This document shows positions 1 to 4,955 of a stretch of 6,237 nucleotides of DNA, one piece after another. The translations under genes were made by a program, and so were the position numbers. The DNA is from Desulfobacteraceae bacterium. Its GTDB lineage: Bacteria > Desulfobacterota > Desulfobacteria > Desulfobacterales > UBA11574. The notes beneath the pieces were generated by a model that did not search any database, was not told the DNA's origin, and saw only the letters and a program-made list of their open reading frames with translations. How positions within the stretch are numbered: position 1 is the first letter of the stretch; the number at the start of each line of letters is the position of its first letter. The DNA is taken from positions 1-6,237 of the forward strand of contig JAOUGB010000153.1 in NCBI GenBank assembly GCA_029857875.1, read 5' to 3'.

Positions 1-32
1 CATGCAGCATCATTATAGTTCTATGCTGTATG
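1..32 (+). other. Inverted repeat upstream of tRNA-Glu
   Basis: CATGCAGCAT (1-10) and ATGCTGTATG (23-32) are complementary at 9 of 10 positions, and the remaining pair is a G-U wobble in RNA. The loop is 12 bases. The repeat ends 15 bases before the tRNA. It may belong to the tRNA leader, to an RNase processing site or to the end of a gene outside the window. TATGCT at 22-27 could be a -10 box, but its -35 partner would lie off the window edge, so no promoter is called. Confidence 0.3.
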
Positions 33-47
33 TGAGTTAAATCTTGC

Positions 48-125
48 GTCCCCATCGTCTAGCCAGGTCCAGGACACCGGCCTTTCACGCCGGCAGCAGG
101 GGTTCAAATCCCCTTGGGGACGCCA
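48..125 (+). tRNA. tRNA-Glu (anticodon UUC)
   Basis: This is a complete glutamate tRNA reading GAA/GAG codons. The acceptor stem pairs GTCCCCA (48-54) with TGGGGAC (115-121), followed by discriminator G122 and a genomically encoded CCA (123-125). The anticodon arm is CCGGC (77-81), loop CTTTCAC (82-88) with TTC at 84-86, then GCCGG (89-93). The T arm is AGGGG, loop TTCAAAT, then CCCCT (98-114). The D loop is about two bases longer than in the E. coli tRNA. The gene stands alone, with a terminator 15 bases downstream. Confidence 0.97.
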
Positions 126-139
126 TCAAGACCATCGGG

Positions 140-167
140 GCCCAGTAAAAAGTTACTGGGCTTTTTT
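140..167 (+). terminator. Intrinsic terminator of tRNA-Glu
   Basis: A perfect 9-bp stem, GCCCAGTAA (140-148) and TTACTGGGC (153-161), closes a 4-base AAAG loop and is followed directly by six T residues (162-167). This is a textbook Rho-independent terminator, and it ends the tRNA transcription unit. Confidence 0.93.
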
Positions 168-181
168 GTTATGATATAAAC

Positions 182-220
182 TCCAGGACATCCCGACGTT
201 ATGTCGGGGCAGCAGGGGTT
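182..220 (+). pseudogene. Degenerate tRNA-Glu-like remnant
   Basis: TCCAGGACA (182-190) is identical to tRNA-Glu bases 68-76 (D arm). GCAGCAGGGGTT (209-220) is identical to tRNA bases 93-104 (variable loop into T arm). The spacing between the two blocks is 27 bases here and 25 in the tRNA. Between them lies a new hairpin, CCCGAC (192-197) with GTCGGG (203-208), where the anticodon arm should be; it carries no recognisable anticodon loop. No acceptor stem or T-loop consensus is present, so it cannot be a working tRNA. It is most simply a decayed tandem copy of the tRNA. A relic of a tRNA-associated insertion is the alternative. The stretch 221-325 after it holds nothing I can identify. Confidence 0.6.
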
Positions 221-306
221 TTTATGCGCCTCAGTCGCACTTGTAGGCCTCGGGCGTATTCGAAGCGTTCTGAAGGTTCCTTTTTTGGGGGGCTTTCGGA
301 AGTTTC

Positions 307-329
307 ATAAAATCGATGCAGGATTTTAT
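307..329 (-). terminator. AT-rich hairpin at the lipoprotein stop
   Basis: ATAAAATC (307-314) and GATTTTAT (322-329) pair perfectly over 8 bp around a 7-base loop, overlapping the stop codon of the lipoprotein gene. Six of the eight pairs are A-T, and no T run follows on the minus strand. It is at best a weak terminator or a 3' end stabiliser. Confidence 0.25.
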
Positions 330-931
330 TTTGTTGGAAGCAGTTTGTTTTTTTTCAAATCTTTAATCAACACTTCAATCACATCGTCAATGATTTCATT
401 GGTTGAGCCTATGTCTAATGATTCCGACTCTCCAGACCATATGAGTTTTTCAGTTTTAACATCGTAAAGTTGGGTTGCCAGGCGGACAAGGGTGTGCGTG
501 CGATAATAACCCGGTTTATGAGTATCGCCATAAGCCCAGCCATAGTAGCCGTAATAGTCTCCTTGATTTCGTTCAGGAGGGGTGTAACTTTCTTTTTCTT
601 TCACGCCAACCAGATGTGTAATGATCACCGCATCATTTTTAAATTTGTTGACAGCGTTCAATATATCTTCTTTTTTTAATTCCAGATCTGGAGGAATAGG
701 AATGACATCCGAACTTGAGACGGCCTCAACCCCTGACACCTTCAACTGTGCGACAAACTTATCCTCAAAAGATTGCCGATTATCTTTTTTATGCGTTACC
801 CCAATTACCAGAATGTCTGATACAGGTTTTCCACGGTAGGTTACATCTACCCATGTATGGGTGAGTTTGGTACCGGCACAGGCAATAATAAAAACACCAG
901 AAAACACCACATAAAGAATCCATCTCTTCAT
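326..931 (-). CDS. Predicted lipoprotein, DUF4136-like
   Basis: This is a 201-residue exported lipoprotein of unknown function. The N-terminus, MKRWILYVVFSGVFIIAC, is a short lipoprotein signal peptide: basic residues, a hydrophobic core and the lipobox IIAC, with Cys18 as the predicted lipidation site. The mature protein opens with TKLTHTWVD and has a middle region resembling a nucleotide-free alpha/beta fold. A Gly/Tyr-rich segment (YYGYYGWAYG, about residues 127-136) follows. The C-terminal strand LATQLYDVKTEKLIWSGES and the helix after it resemble the end of DUF4136-type lipoproteins; this is a recalled similarity only. The start is fixed by AGGAG (942-938) six bases before the ATG. The gene stands alone, and no convincing promoter was found upstream. 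Localisation would be the outer or inner membrane, facing the periplasm. Confidence 0.85.
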   Translation of the reverse strand: MKRWILYVVFSGVFIIACAGTKLTHTWVDVTYRGKPVSDILVIGVTHKKDNRQSFEDKFVAQLKVSGVEAVSSSDVIPIPPDLELKKEDILNAVNKFKNDAVIITHLVGVKEKESYTPPERNQGDYYGYYGWAYGDTHKPGYYRTHTLVRLATQLYDVKTEKLIWSGESESLDIGSTNEIIDDVIEVLIKDLKKNKLLPTK

Positions 932-1186
932 TGATTTCTCCTATATTTAAATTGTTAGCTTGTTTTTATAAGTATGCATGCCATTTTAACTCTTCAATTT
1001 GTGATCGTATTTTATTGAGTTCCTCATTACATTAATATCTTTGTCAAGAACATTTTTGAAAAATATATGAAACCAAACTTGTTGCGTGAAAAGAGGGTAT
1101 AGATTCAAATACAAGGTACGTCTATGTTTGCGTGGTCAGATCCCGGGTTTTAGTTCTAAAAAAGGAGAAACGCTTTCACAAATTTG
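932..1186. other. AT-rich intergenic region, no gene seen
   Basis: This stretch separates the lipoprotein gene from the tpx relic. It must hold the lipoprotein promoter on the minus strand. A TTGACA is present near 1041-1046 (read on the minus strand), but no -10 box lies at a suitable distance. TATAAA-like sequence occurs at about 975 without a good -35. I see no ORF with a ribosome binding site, no RNA gene and no repeat. Confidence 0.5.
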
Positions 1187-1281
1187 CTATGTTATTTCTG
1201 AAATAGCCTTCAACGCTTCGTCATAATTGGGCTCCTGGGCGATTTCAGGGGGTTGCTGCCTTTAAACGTAATACTTGCCAT
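1187..1281 (-). pseudogene. tpx: tpx (thiol peroxidase) relic, internal deletion
   Basis: Tpx is a peroxiredoxin that reduces alkyl and hydrogen peroxides with thioredoxin. Intact proteins are about 165-170 residues. Here AAGGAAG and an ATG at 1281 begin MASITFKG, the usual Tpx N-terminus (MAxVTFKG-N-P). Only eight codons later, at base 1258, the reading frame that matches Tpx moves by one base and continues QQPPEIAQEPNYDEALKAIS to a TAG at 1187-1189. That segment resembles the Tpx C-terminus (VPEIxQEPDYxxAL). About 140 residues are missing, including the peroxidatic Cys motif and the resolving Cys. In the start frame, translation would stop after 23 codons. The junction, GGCAGCAACCCC, resembles both the expected codons after TFKG (GGC AAC CCC) and the C-terminal part, suggesting deletion at a short repeat. 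Family identity is from memory of conserved termini. The product cannot be active. Confidence 0.72.
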
Positions 1282-1333
1282 GATGTTTCTTCCTTGTACT
1301 ATTTATGGATTTTCTGTAAGGTTTACACGTTGT

Positions 1334-1361
1334 TTGATGATAACATGGATATTAGTAAAAT
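1334..1361 (+). promoter_or_regulatory. Candidate sigma-70 promoter for the 1463 gene
   Basis: TTGATG (1334-1339) and TAAAAT (1356-1361) are separated by 16 bases. They match the consensus at 4 of 6 and 5 of 6 positions. Transcription would begin near 1368, giving a leader of about 95 bases before the ATG at 1463. The promoter faces away from the tpx relic. Confidence 0.45.
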
Positions 1362-1462
1362 ATTGAGTGAACGCTTTTTTCCTCGGCCGGATTTTTGATG
1401 GTGCTTTTAAAAGAAATTTTTACCATAAAGTTGTAATACGATTTTATTTAAAGGAGACAAAT

Positions 1463-1813
1463 ATGTTTGATGAAAAAGAACTCAACACCCTTGACCTGTC
1501 GGTAAGGCAAGACAACCTTTACCTGGAAGAGTCTTTCAGTGATCTCGATATGGCTTCTATCCGCCGTCTGACACCGGTCAAACCCAATGGTTTAAAAGAT
1601 AAAAGTCGCAAACAGATTTTTGTGGGGCATCTCAATATAATGACCCCCCAGGGGCCAATTCCCATTCAGTCATCGATTGATGCCAGAAATTTAAAGGAAG
1701 CCATGGAAATGTACCCGGGCGCCATGAAAATCGCACTGAAAAAGATGCAGGAGGAAGTCGAAAAATTGAAGGAAAAACGGGAATCACGCATCATTGTTCC
1801 CGGGAGTGAATAG
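1463..1813 (+). CDS. Small conserved cytoplasmic protein, unknown function
   Basis: This is a 116-residue soluble protein without signal peptide, membrane helix or cysteine. It begins MFDEKELNTLDLSVRQDNLY, a wording I remember from small proteins of Desulfobacterota annotated only as 'cytoplasmic protein'. An acidic N-terminus is followed by the basic turn RRLTPVKPNG and DKSRKQIF. Then comes a beta-rich part, VGHLNIMTPQGPIPIQSS, and a long amphipathic C-terminal helix (NLKEAMEMYPGAMKIALKKM, then a KLKEKRE-type charged stretch) able to form a coiled coil. The start at 1463 is supported by AAAGGAGA (1450-1457) five bases upstream. A longer GTG-initiated form from 1367 has no ribosome binding site and a non-conserved-looking extension, so it is rejected. 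No function can be assigned. Confidence 0.88.
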   Translation: MFDEKELNTLDLSVRQDNLYLEESFSDLDMASIRRLTPVKPNGLKDKSRKQIFVGHLNIMTPQGPIPIQSSIDARNLKEAMEMYPGAMKIALKKMQEEVEKLKEKRESRIIVPGSE

Positions 1814-1919
1814 GATTTTTACATTAAAAGCATTATTGAGAGCAACTTCAAAAAAAAGATATCAGGTGTCTGATGGACAAGCGTTTGATTTGCTTGTAGA
1901 AAACCTTTTTAAAAAGTAA
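1806..1919 (+). CDS. Possible 37-residue ORF coupled to the 1463 gene
   Basis: A GTG at 1806 lies inside the last codons of the preceding gene and opens a 37-codon frame ending at TAA 1917-1919. The C-terminal half reads KKRYQVSDGQAFDLLVENLF, which looks like a real protein segment with a basic turn and an amphipathic helix. The start overlaps the upstream stop, as in translational coupling. The only ribosome-binding-like sequence is GGGA directly before the GTG, which is too close. TTG at about 1836 is another possible start. It may be a coupled small protein, the tail of a lost gene or chance. I do not recognise a family. Confidence 0.25.
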   Translation: MNRIFTLKALLRATSKKRYQVSDGQAFDLLVENLFKK

Positions 1920-1932
1920 CCGCATAATCAGC

Positions 1933-1960
1933 TTGACTTTTTTCGAGAATATCTTATAAT
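1933..1960 (+). promoter_or_regulatory. Near-consensus promoter of the cold-shock gene
   Basis: TTGACT (1933-1938, 5 of 6) and a perfect TATAAT (1955-1960) are separated by 16 bases. Transcription should start near 1967. This is the best sigma-70-type promoter in the window and fits a highly expressed cold-shock gene. Confidence 0.8.
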
Positions 1961-1966
1961 TTAAAC

Positions 1967-2086
1967 AATCAATAAAGGCCCGTCCTTAATTGGCGGGACA
2001 GTTTCGTTCTGAAGGAAATATCCATTTGTCAAAGTGGCAACCTGCAGTTTGGAACTATGAGAATTTTTTGAAAGGAGGATGTCATT
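1967..2086 (+). promoter_or_regulatory. Long 5' leader of the cold-shock mRNA
   Basis: About 120 untranslated bases separate the predicted transcription start from the ATG. Long structured leaders are typical of cspA-type mRNAs, where they change fold with temperature. Visible here are GTCC (1982-1985) with GGAC (about 1996-1999) and a hairpin TTGTCA (2026-2031) / TGGCAA (2035-2040) with a 3-base loop and one G-U pair. The ribosome binding site AAAGGAGG (2071-2078) sits in an open A/T-rich stretch. The E. coli 'cold box' sequence was not found. Thermoregulation is inferred from the family and not shown. Confidence 0.45.
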
Positions 2087-2287
2087 ATGACGAATGGAAT
2101 CGTAAAATGGTTTAATAGCAGCAAAGGCTATGGATTCATCGAGCAGGAAGATGGCCCTGATGTATTTGTTCATCATTCAGGAATCAATTCAACCGGTTTC
2201 AAAACGCTTGATGAAGGCGACCGAGTAACCTTTGATATAGAGCAGGGTCCAAAAGGTCCTGCTGCAACAAATGTTACTGTGGTATAG
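2087..2287 (+). CDS. Cold-shock protein, CspA family
   Basis: This 66-residue single cold-shock domain protein binds single-stranded RNA and DNA in the cytoplasm and acts as an RNA chaperone. It begins [18 protein letters not shown], with the surface aromatics Trp8 and Phe9, the RNP1 motif KGYGFI (13-18) and the RNP2 motif VFVHH (26-30). The C-terminal [20 protein letters not shown] completes the five-strand barrel. The length is exactly that of the family. The start is fixed by the strong site AAAGGAGG eight bases upstream. It has its own promoter (1933-1960) and terminator (2310-2351), so it forms a monocistronic unit. Family members are numerous, so no particular csp letter is assigned. 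Confidence 0.97.
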   Translation: MTNGIVKWFNSSKGYGFIEQEDGPDVFVHHSGINSTGFKTLDEGDRVTFDIEQGPKGPAATNVTVV

Positions 2288-2309
2288 CTCAAAATTTTAA
2301 TTAGAACAA

Positions 2310-2351
2310 AAGGGCATTCCCCAAAATATGAGGGAGTGTCCTTAATTTTTT
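2310..2351 (+). terminator. Intrinsic terminator of the cold-shock gene
   Basis: AAGGGCATTCCC (2310-2321) pairs with GGGAGTGTCCTT (2332-2343) over 12 pairs including two G-U. The loop is 10 bases, and the stem is followed by AA and six T residues (2346-2351). On the minus strand the stem is followed by TTTTG, so weak two-way activity is possible. Confidence 0.88.
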
Positions 2352-2368
2352 GTGAGGGTATTTTTTTC

Positions 2369-2620
2369 ATGTTTTATGAAGCAATATTTCAACCGTCGAA
2401 AAAAATGAATTACACCACCGAGGCAAAAAAACTTGCAGGTAAAAAAATTGCCGTACAAGATGGATGGATAATTGAAGATGGACCTTTCAAGGGGCAAAAT
2501 TGTTTTTATATTCCAAACTCTACAGTAGGTTGGATTCCTCAATGCGATCTAATAGGGTTAAAACCGATATCCCTTGTGAAGTGGCAGGAAATTGAAAAAA
2601 GTTTAGGATTCGACAATTAA
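2369..2620 (+). CDS. Hypothetical 83-residue protein
   Basis: The ATG at 2369 follows GAGGG (2354-2358) at 10 bases. An ATG at 2405 (MNYTTEAKKLAG) is the alternative but has only an A-rich upstream. A GTG at 2336 lies within the terminator stem and is unlikely. The core reads AGKKIAVQDGWIIEDGPFKG then FYIPNSTVGWIPQCDLIGLK. Short strands with Gly turns and the WIP motif suggest a small beta-barrel (SH3- or KOW-like) fold; this is inference. The C-terminus, SLVKWQEIEKSLGF, is helical. It starts only 17 bases after the cold-shock terminator T run and has no visible promoter of its own. It may therefore depend on read-through from the csp transcript. I do not recognise the family. Confidence 0.6.
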   Translation: MFYEAIFQPSKKMNYTTEAKKLAGKKIAVQDGWIIEDGPFKGQNCFYIPNSTVGWIPQCDLIGLKPISLVKWQEIEKSLGFDN

Positions 2621-2627
2621 TCCTAAA
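2602..2627 (+). terminator. Hairpin spanning the stop codon
   Basis: TTTAGGATT (2602-2610) and AATCCTAAA (2619-2627) form a perfect 9-bp stem with an 8-base loop. The TAA stop at 2618-2620 lies at the loop-stem border. No T run follows, so it is not a classical terminator. It could protect the mRNA 3' end or block exonucleases. Confidence 0.35.
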
Positions 2628-2720
2628 GAAGATTCAGACTTGACGGTTGGACACAGTCTAACATCCTATAAATATCACTTTATCCTAATTTTATACCTCC
2701 CATATGTCTACGTGGTTGCT

Positions 2721-2768
2721 TTTTTAAATGCCCTCGATACCTCTCCCACCAGGGCATTTGGTTAAAAA
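2721..2768 (+). other. Large hairpin with CCUCUCCC loop, possible sRNA part
   Basis: AAATGCCCT (2726-2734) and AGGGCATTT (2751-2759) form a perfect 9-bp stem. Alternatively ATGCCCT pairs with AGGGCAT and the outer TTTTTAA (2721-2727) pairs with TTAAAAA (2762-2768) across a TTGG bulge. The 16-base loop contains CCTCTCCCACC, an anti-Shine-Dalgarno-like sequence. No T run follows on the plus strand. On the minus strand the stem runs into AAAAAA, so it is not a terminator either way. It may be a regulatory RNA element, but no clean promoter for it is visible. Confidence 0.35.
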
Positions 2769-2822
2769 TAATCGTATTGATAATTTTATTAGCAGATTTG
2801 AAACAGAGTGCTTTATACAGGT

Positions 2823-2851
2823 TTGACAAAAAACTCCCTTTTGAGTATTAA
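2823..2851 (+). promoter_or_regulatory. Candidate promoter of the membrane protein gene
   Basis: A perfect TTGACA (2823-2828) and TATTAA (2846-2851, 4 of 6) are separated by the ideal 17 bases. Transcription would begin near 2858, leaving a leader of about 130 bases before the ATG at 2989. I see no other promoter before this gene. Confidence 0.55.
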
Positions 2852-2988
2852 GAAAAACTTACGAATTAACATCGATCTGTTTAAGACAGTCGCATAATTT
2901 AAAGGCTCTTGATTTATACAACTTGTTGAATTTGAAGATGTTTTAACGTCGGTTTGTTCATGTATTATTTATGATTAAGGACGATTTC

Positions 2989-3735
2989 ATGAAAGGCAAT
3001 GGATTTAAGAAGATGACCGGCATAGCCGGCATTCTACAGAAAACGGAAATCAAAGAGTATTTCGATACCCTTTTTATATTGGTTGGGGGCATTGAATTCG
3101 TCATATTCATCGCCCATTTTATAGGTTCCATTGGTGCGGAGAAAGGGCCGTTTCCCTGGAAGCAATATTTTTTCGTATCTTTTATGGCTCCGGTTGTACT
3201 GATGTTTATTATCGGTCTTATTGTTATCGGGTTTAACTACTATTTATACGGCAGTCAACAGGCGGCTTTTGATCTTGAAGAGAGTCCCTTTGTGGGAACC
3301 AAAATGAAACGGTTCGGGCATAGCTTCAAGTTTCTGTTTTCCATCATTCAACAGGTGCCGGTTCTTGCCGGCTTATTCATCTTGGGGATCGGTTCTGTTG
3401 TTTTGTTTAAACTTGATGTGATCTTAAAGGTATTGGGACATATTGGTGAAAAAACGGCATTTTATCTTTTTATTCTTCTTTGTGTGCTGGTATCCGGGGG
3501 GTTGATTTTTTTAATTTTCTGGCTCTACTGGCAATTTAAACTCCAAAAATTCAACATACAGAGAGAGTGGGAATATAAACAAAGGGTTATCGAAACGTCA
3601 GGCCTCATTATCCTTGATGACAATACCGTATTTAACCAAAAGGGAGAAGTCGTTTCCTATGATAAAGCAATGGAAGTACTTGAGGCTAAAAAATACAATG
3701 GACCTCAGCTTCCCAAAAAATTGATGCTGAAATGA
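2989..3735 (+). CDS. Hypothetical four-helix inner-membrane protein
   Basis: This is a 248-residue protein of unknown function. The ATG at 2989 is chosen because AAGGA (2977-2981) lies seven bases upstream. The in-frame ATG at 2971 has no such site and would add only six residues. Four hydrophobic spans are visible: about 24-46 (FDTLFILVGGIEFVIFIAHF), 60-82 (APVVLMFIIGLIVIGFNYYL), 111-139 (VPVLAGLFILGIGSVVLF) and 156-180 (FYLFILLCVLVSGGLIFLIF). The loops carry FPWKQY, and then ESPFVGTKMKRFGHSFK between spans 2 and 3. The C-terminal 65 residues are soluble and start with the basic KLQKFNIQREWEYKQR. They end KKYNGPQLPKKLMLK and are probably cytoplasmic by the positive-inside rule. There is no enzyme motif. 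It is a single gene, convergent with the J-domain gene. Confidence 0.85.
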   Translation: MKGNGFKKMTGIAGILQKTEIKEYFDTLFILVGGIEFVIFIAHFIGSIGAEKGPFPWKQYFFVSFMAPVVLMFIIGLIVIGFNYYLYGSQQAAFDLEESPFVGTKMKRFGHSFKFLFSIIQQVPVLAGLFILGIGSVVLFKLDVILKVLGHIGEKTAFYLFILLCVLVSGGLIFLIFWLYWQFKLQKFNIQREWEYKQRVIETSGLIILDDNTVFNQKGEVVSYDKAMEVLEAKKYNGPQLPKKLMLK

Positions 3736-3792
3736 AACATGTTGGGCTGGGTATGCCACTTTTCGTTTTAAAAAGGTTGTGAAGCTTGGATT

Positions 3793-4800
3793 TTAAGTCT
3801 TGGTCTTGAGCAGATGGTGGTATACTCGGGTCAGCTTGATAAATGTGTCGTGGTTACCGCCCTTGTCTGGATGAAGCTTTTGAATCCGTTTGCGGTAAAG
3901 TCGGACCAGGTCTTTGCGGGTCATTTTTTTCAACTCCTCCGGCGTTTCTTTGAACAGGTCACCGGCTTCCTCCAGAGTAGCCTTCTGAGATGTAAAAGGT
4001 GGATGGTAATCCCTTCGACTGTTGATAAAATTTCGAATATATTCTTCAATAAATGATTTTGGGGCGTAGTCGTAATCATAATACATGACGGCATAACGAA
4101 CAAGATATTCATTCAGGCTGTCACCGATTTCCATGCCGCCCCAGAACGCCGGGTCGCTGTTCAGACGACAAATTTCCTCCACAAAATACTCATCCACCGC
4201 CTCTTGCTCCAGCAATTTAGGTGCGGTCCGGGCAAACCACTGGGTGAAGAAACCCTGAAGGTTAAAAATGACATATGCGTAGGTTTTATATTCCCGGACT
4301 GCCAGAATTTTTTCCATCTCCATGAACATCTGTTCGATTTCATCTCTGGATTTATCCGTTAGAACCTGGAACAGTTTATGCGGCACACAGGCAATATTTT
4401 GCTGATTCGTCTTTCCGCATCGCAAATAGAGGATTCGACGCTGATCGAAGATGTGGAATTTTGCTGCTGCTGCCGTATCTCTTGCTTTGGGGACTTTCCG
4501 ATATTTTAAATTTCTTTGACGGTTTCGAAAGGTTTCCAAGGCTCTTCTAATTGTCGGATCTATAAAGCGCCAGAAAATATCTTCCAGTTCATCGTCTTTG
4601 GGGTAGACATTCAGATCATTCAATTGTTCTTCTATGGATTCGTGGATGTAAAATGAATTTCCACCCGGATAAACGATGTATTGGGCGGGATCGGTTCCGA
4701 GGTCAAAAAGATTCCGGCTCAAAAACCGGTTTTGATGTAAATAGGATTCACGAATAGAATAGTGGGATTGACCGTTAACTGTTATTTGTGCCAGATACAA
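3793..4800 (-). CDS. J-domain protein with C-terminal HPDKGG
   Basis: This 335-residue protein ends in a J domain (about residues 282-335). Helix II is RKDLVRLYRKRIQKL, the invariant HPD (310-312) sits in HPDKGG, and helix III is FIKLTRVYHHLL. J domains stimulate the ATPase of Hsp70 (DnaK), so the protein should recruit DnaK to a client bound by its N-terminal 280 residues. It lacks the Gly/Phe and zinc-finger regions of DnaJ and is not DnaJ itself. The N-terminus (MYLAQITVNGQSHYSIRESY, YPGGNSFYIHE) looks like a beta-rich domain. The middle is helical, with aromatic patches (VMYYDYDYAP). The start is a TTG at 4800: an in-frame TAA lies four codons upstream, no ATG is available, and AAGGA (4813-4809) is eight bases before it. 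The promoter is probably inside the palindromic element upstream. The J domain is firm; the client is unknown. Confidence 0.9.
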   Translation of the reverse strand: MYLAQITVNGQSHYSIRESYLHQNRFLSRNLFDLGTDPAQYIVYPGGNSFYIHESIEEQLNDLNVYPKDDELEDIFWRFIDPTIRRALETFRNRQRNLKYRKVPKARDTAAAAKFHIFDQRRILYLRCGKTNQQNIACVPHKLFQVLTDKSRDEIEQMFMEMEKILAVREYKTYAYVIFNLQGFFTQWFARTAPKLLEQEAVDEYFVEEICRLNSDPAFWGGMEIGDSLNEYLVRYAVMYYDYDYAPKSFIEEYIRNFINSRRDYHPPFTSQKATLEEAGDLFKETPEELKKMTRKDLVRLYRKRIQKLHPDKGGNHDTFIKLTRVYHHLLKTKT

Positions 4801-4917
4801 GATGTTTTTCCTTTAAAGCCTTTCTCAGAATAACATTTTTGATTTAGCCGCAGGATGATTCCGTTTCCATCGGCAAGAACTCGCAAATAAAACCGCGTAA
4901 AAGCGAACAGGGCTAAG

Positions 4918-4946
4918 TTGTTAAGATTACACTGAGGGACTATGAT
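4918..4946 (+). promoter_or_regulatory. Rightward promoter candidate inside the element
   Basis: TTGTTA (4918-4923, 4 of 6) and TATGAT (4941-4946, 5 of 6) are 17 bases apart. A transcript would cross the right arm and run antisense into the 3' end of alr. No gene on the plus strand would be served by it. Confidence 0.3.
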
Positions 4947-4955
4947 AATTATCAA
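4926..4955 (-). promoter_or_regulatory. Leftward promoter candidate for the J-domain gene
   Basis: Read on the minus strand, TTGATA (4955-4950, 5 of 6) and TGTAAT (4931-4926, 5 of 6) are 18 bases apart. Transcription would begin near 4919 and reach the TTG start at 4800 after a leader of about 120 bases that includes the whole left arm of the element. This is the best promoter seen for the J-domain gene, and it overlaps the rightward candidate. Confidence 0.45.

Larger units (their letters stand above)
2621..2988. other. AT-rich gap with hairpin and promoter candidate
   Basis: No convincing gene lies here. It holds the 9-bp stop-codon hairpin at its left edge, a large hairpin at 2721-2768, a promoter candidate at 2823-2851 and a leader of about 130 bases before the membrane protein gene. 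Two pyrimidine-rich segments, TACCTCCCATA (about 2695-2705) and ACCTCTCCCACC (in the hairpin loop), are complementary to ribosome binding sites. Confidence 0.5.

Noticed and set aside
201..467. Plus-strand ORF of 88 codons
   Set aside because: It begins inside the tRNA remnant, has no ribosome binding site and runs into the antisense of the lipoprotein gene. Its composition is that of a shadow frame.
1041..1046. TTGACA on the minus strand as -35 of the lipoprotein gene
   Set aside because: No -10-like hexamer lies 15-19 bases downstream, and the distance to the gene would be long.
1162..1178. GAAA-GCG-TTTC stem followed by T7 after the tpx relic (minus strand)
   Set aside because: A 4-bp stem with one G-C pair is too weak to call a terminator, although the T run is suggestive.
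1367..1462. GTG-initiated 32-codon extension of the 1463 gene
   Set aside because: No ribosome binding site precedes the GTG, the predicted transcription start falls at the GTG itself, and the ATG at 1463 has a strong AAAGGAGA.
2336..2368. GTG at 2336 as start of the 83-residue protein
   Set aside because: The codon lies inside the 3' arm of the cold-shock terminator and lacks a ribosome binding site.
2728..2829. 33-codon ORF starting MPSIPLPPGH
   Set aside because: Its ATG lies within the hairpin stem after a T-rich stretch with no ribosome binding site, so it is probably chance.
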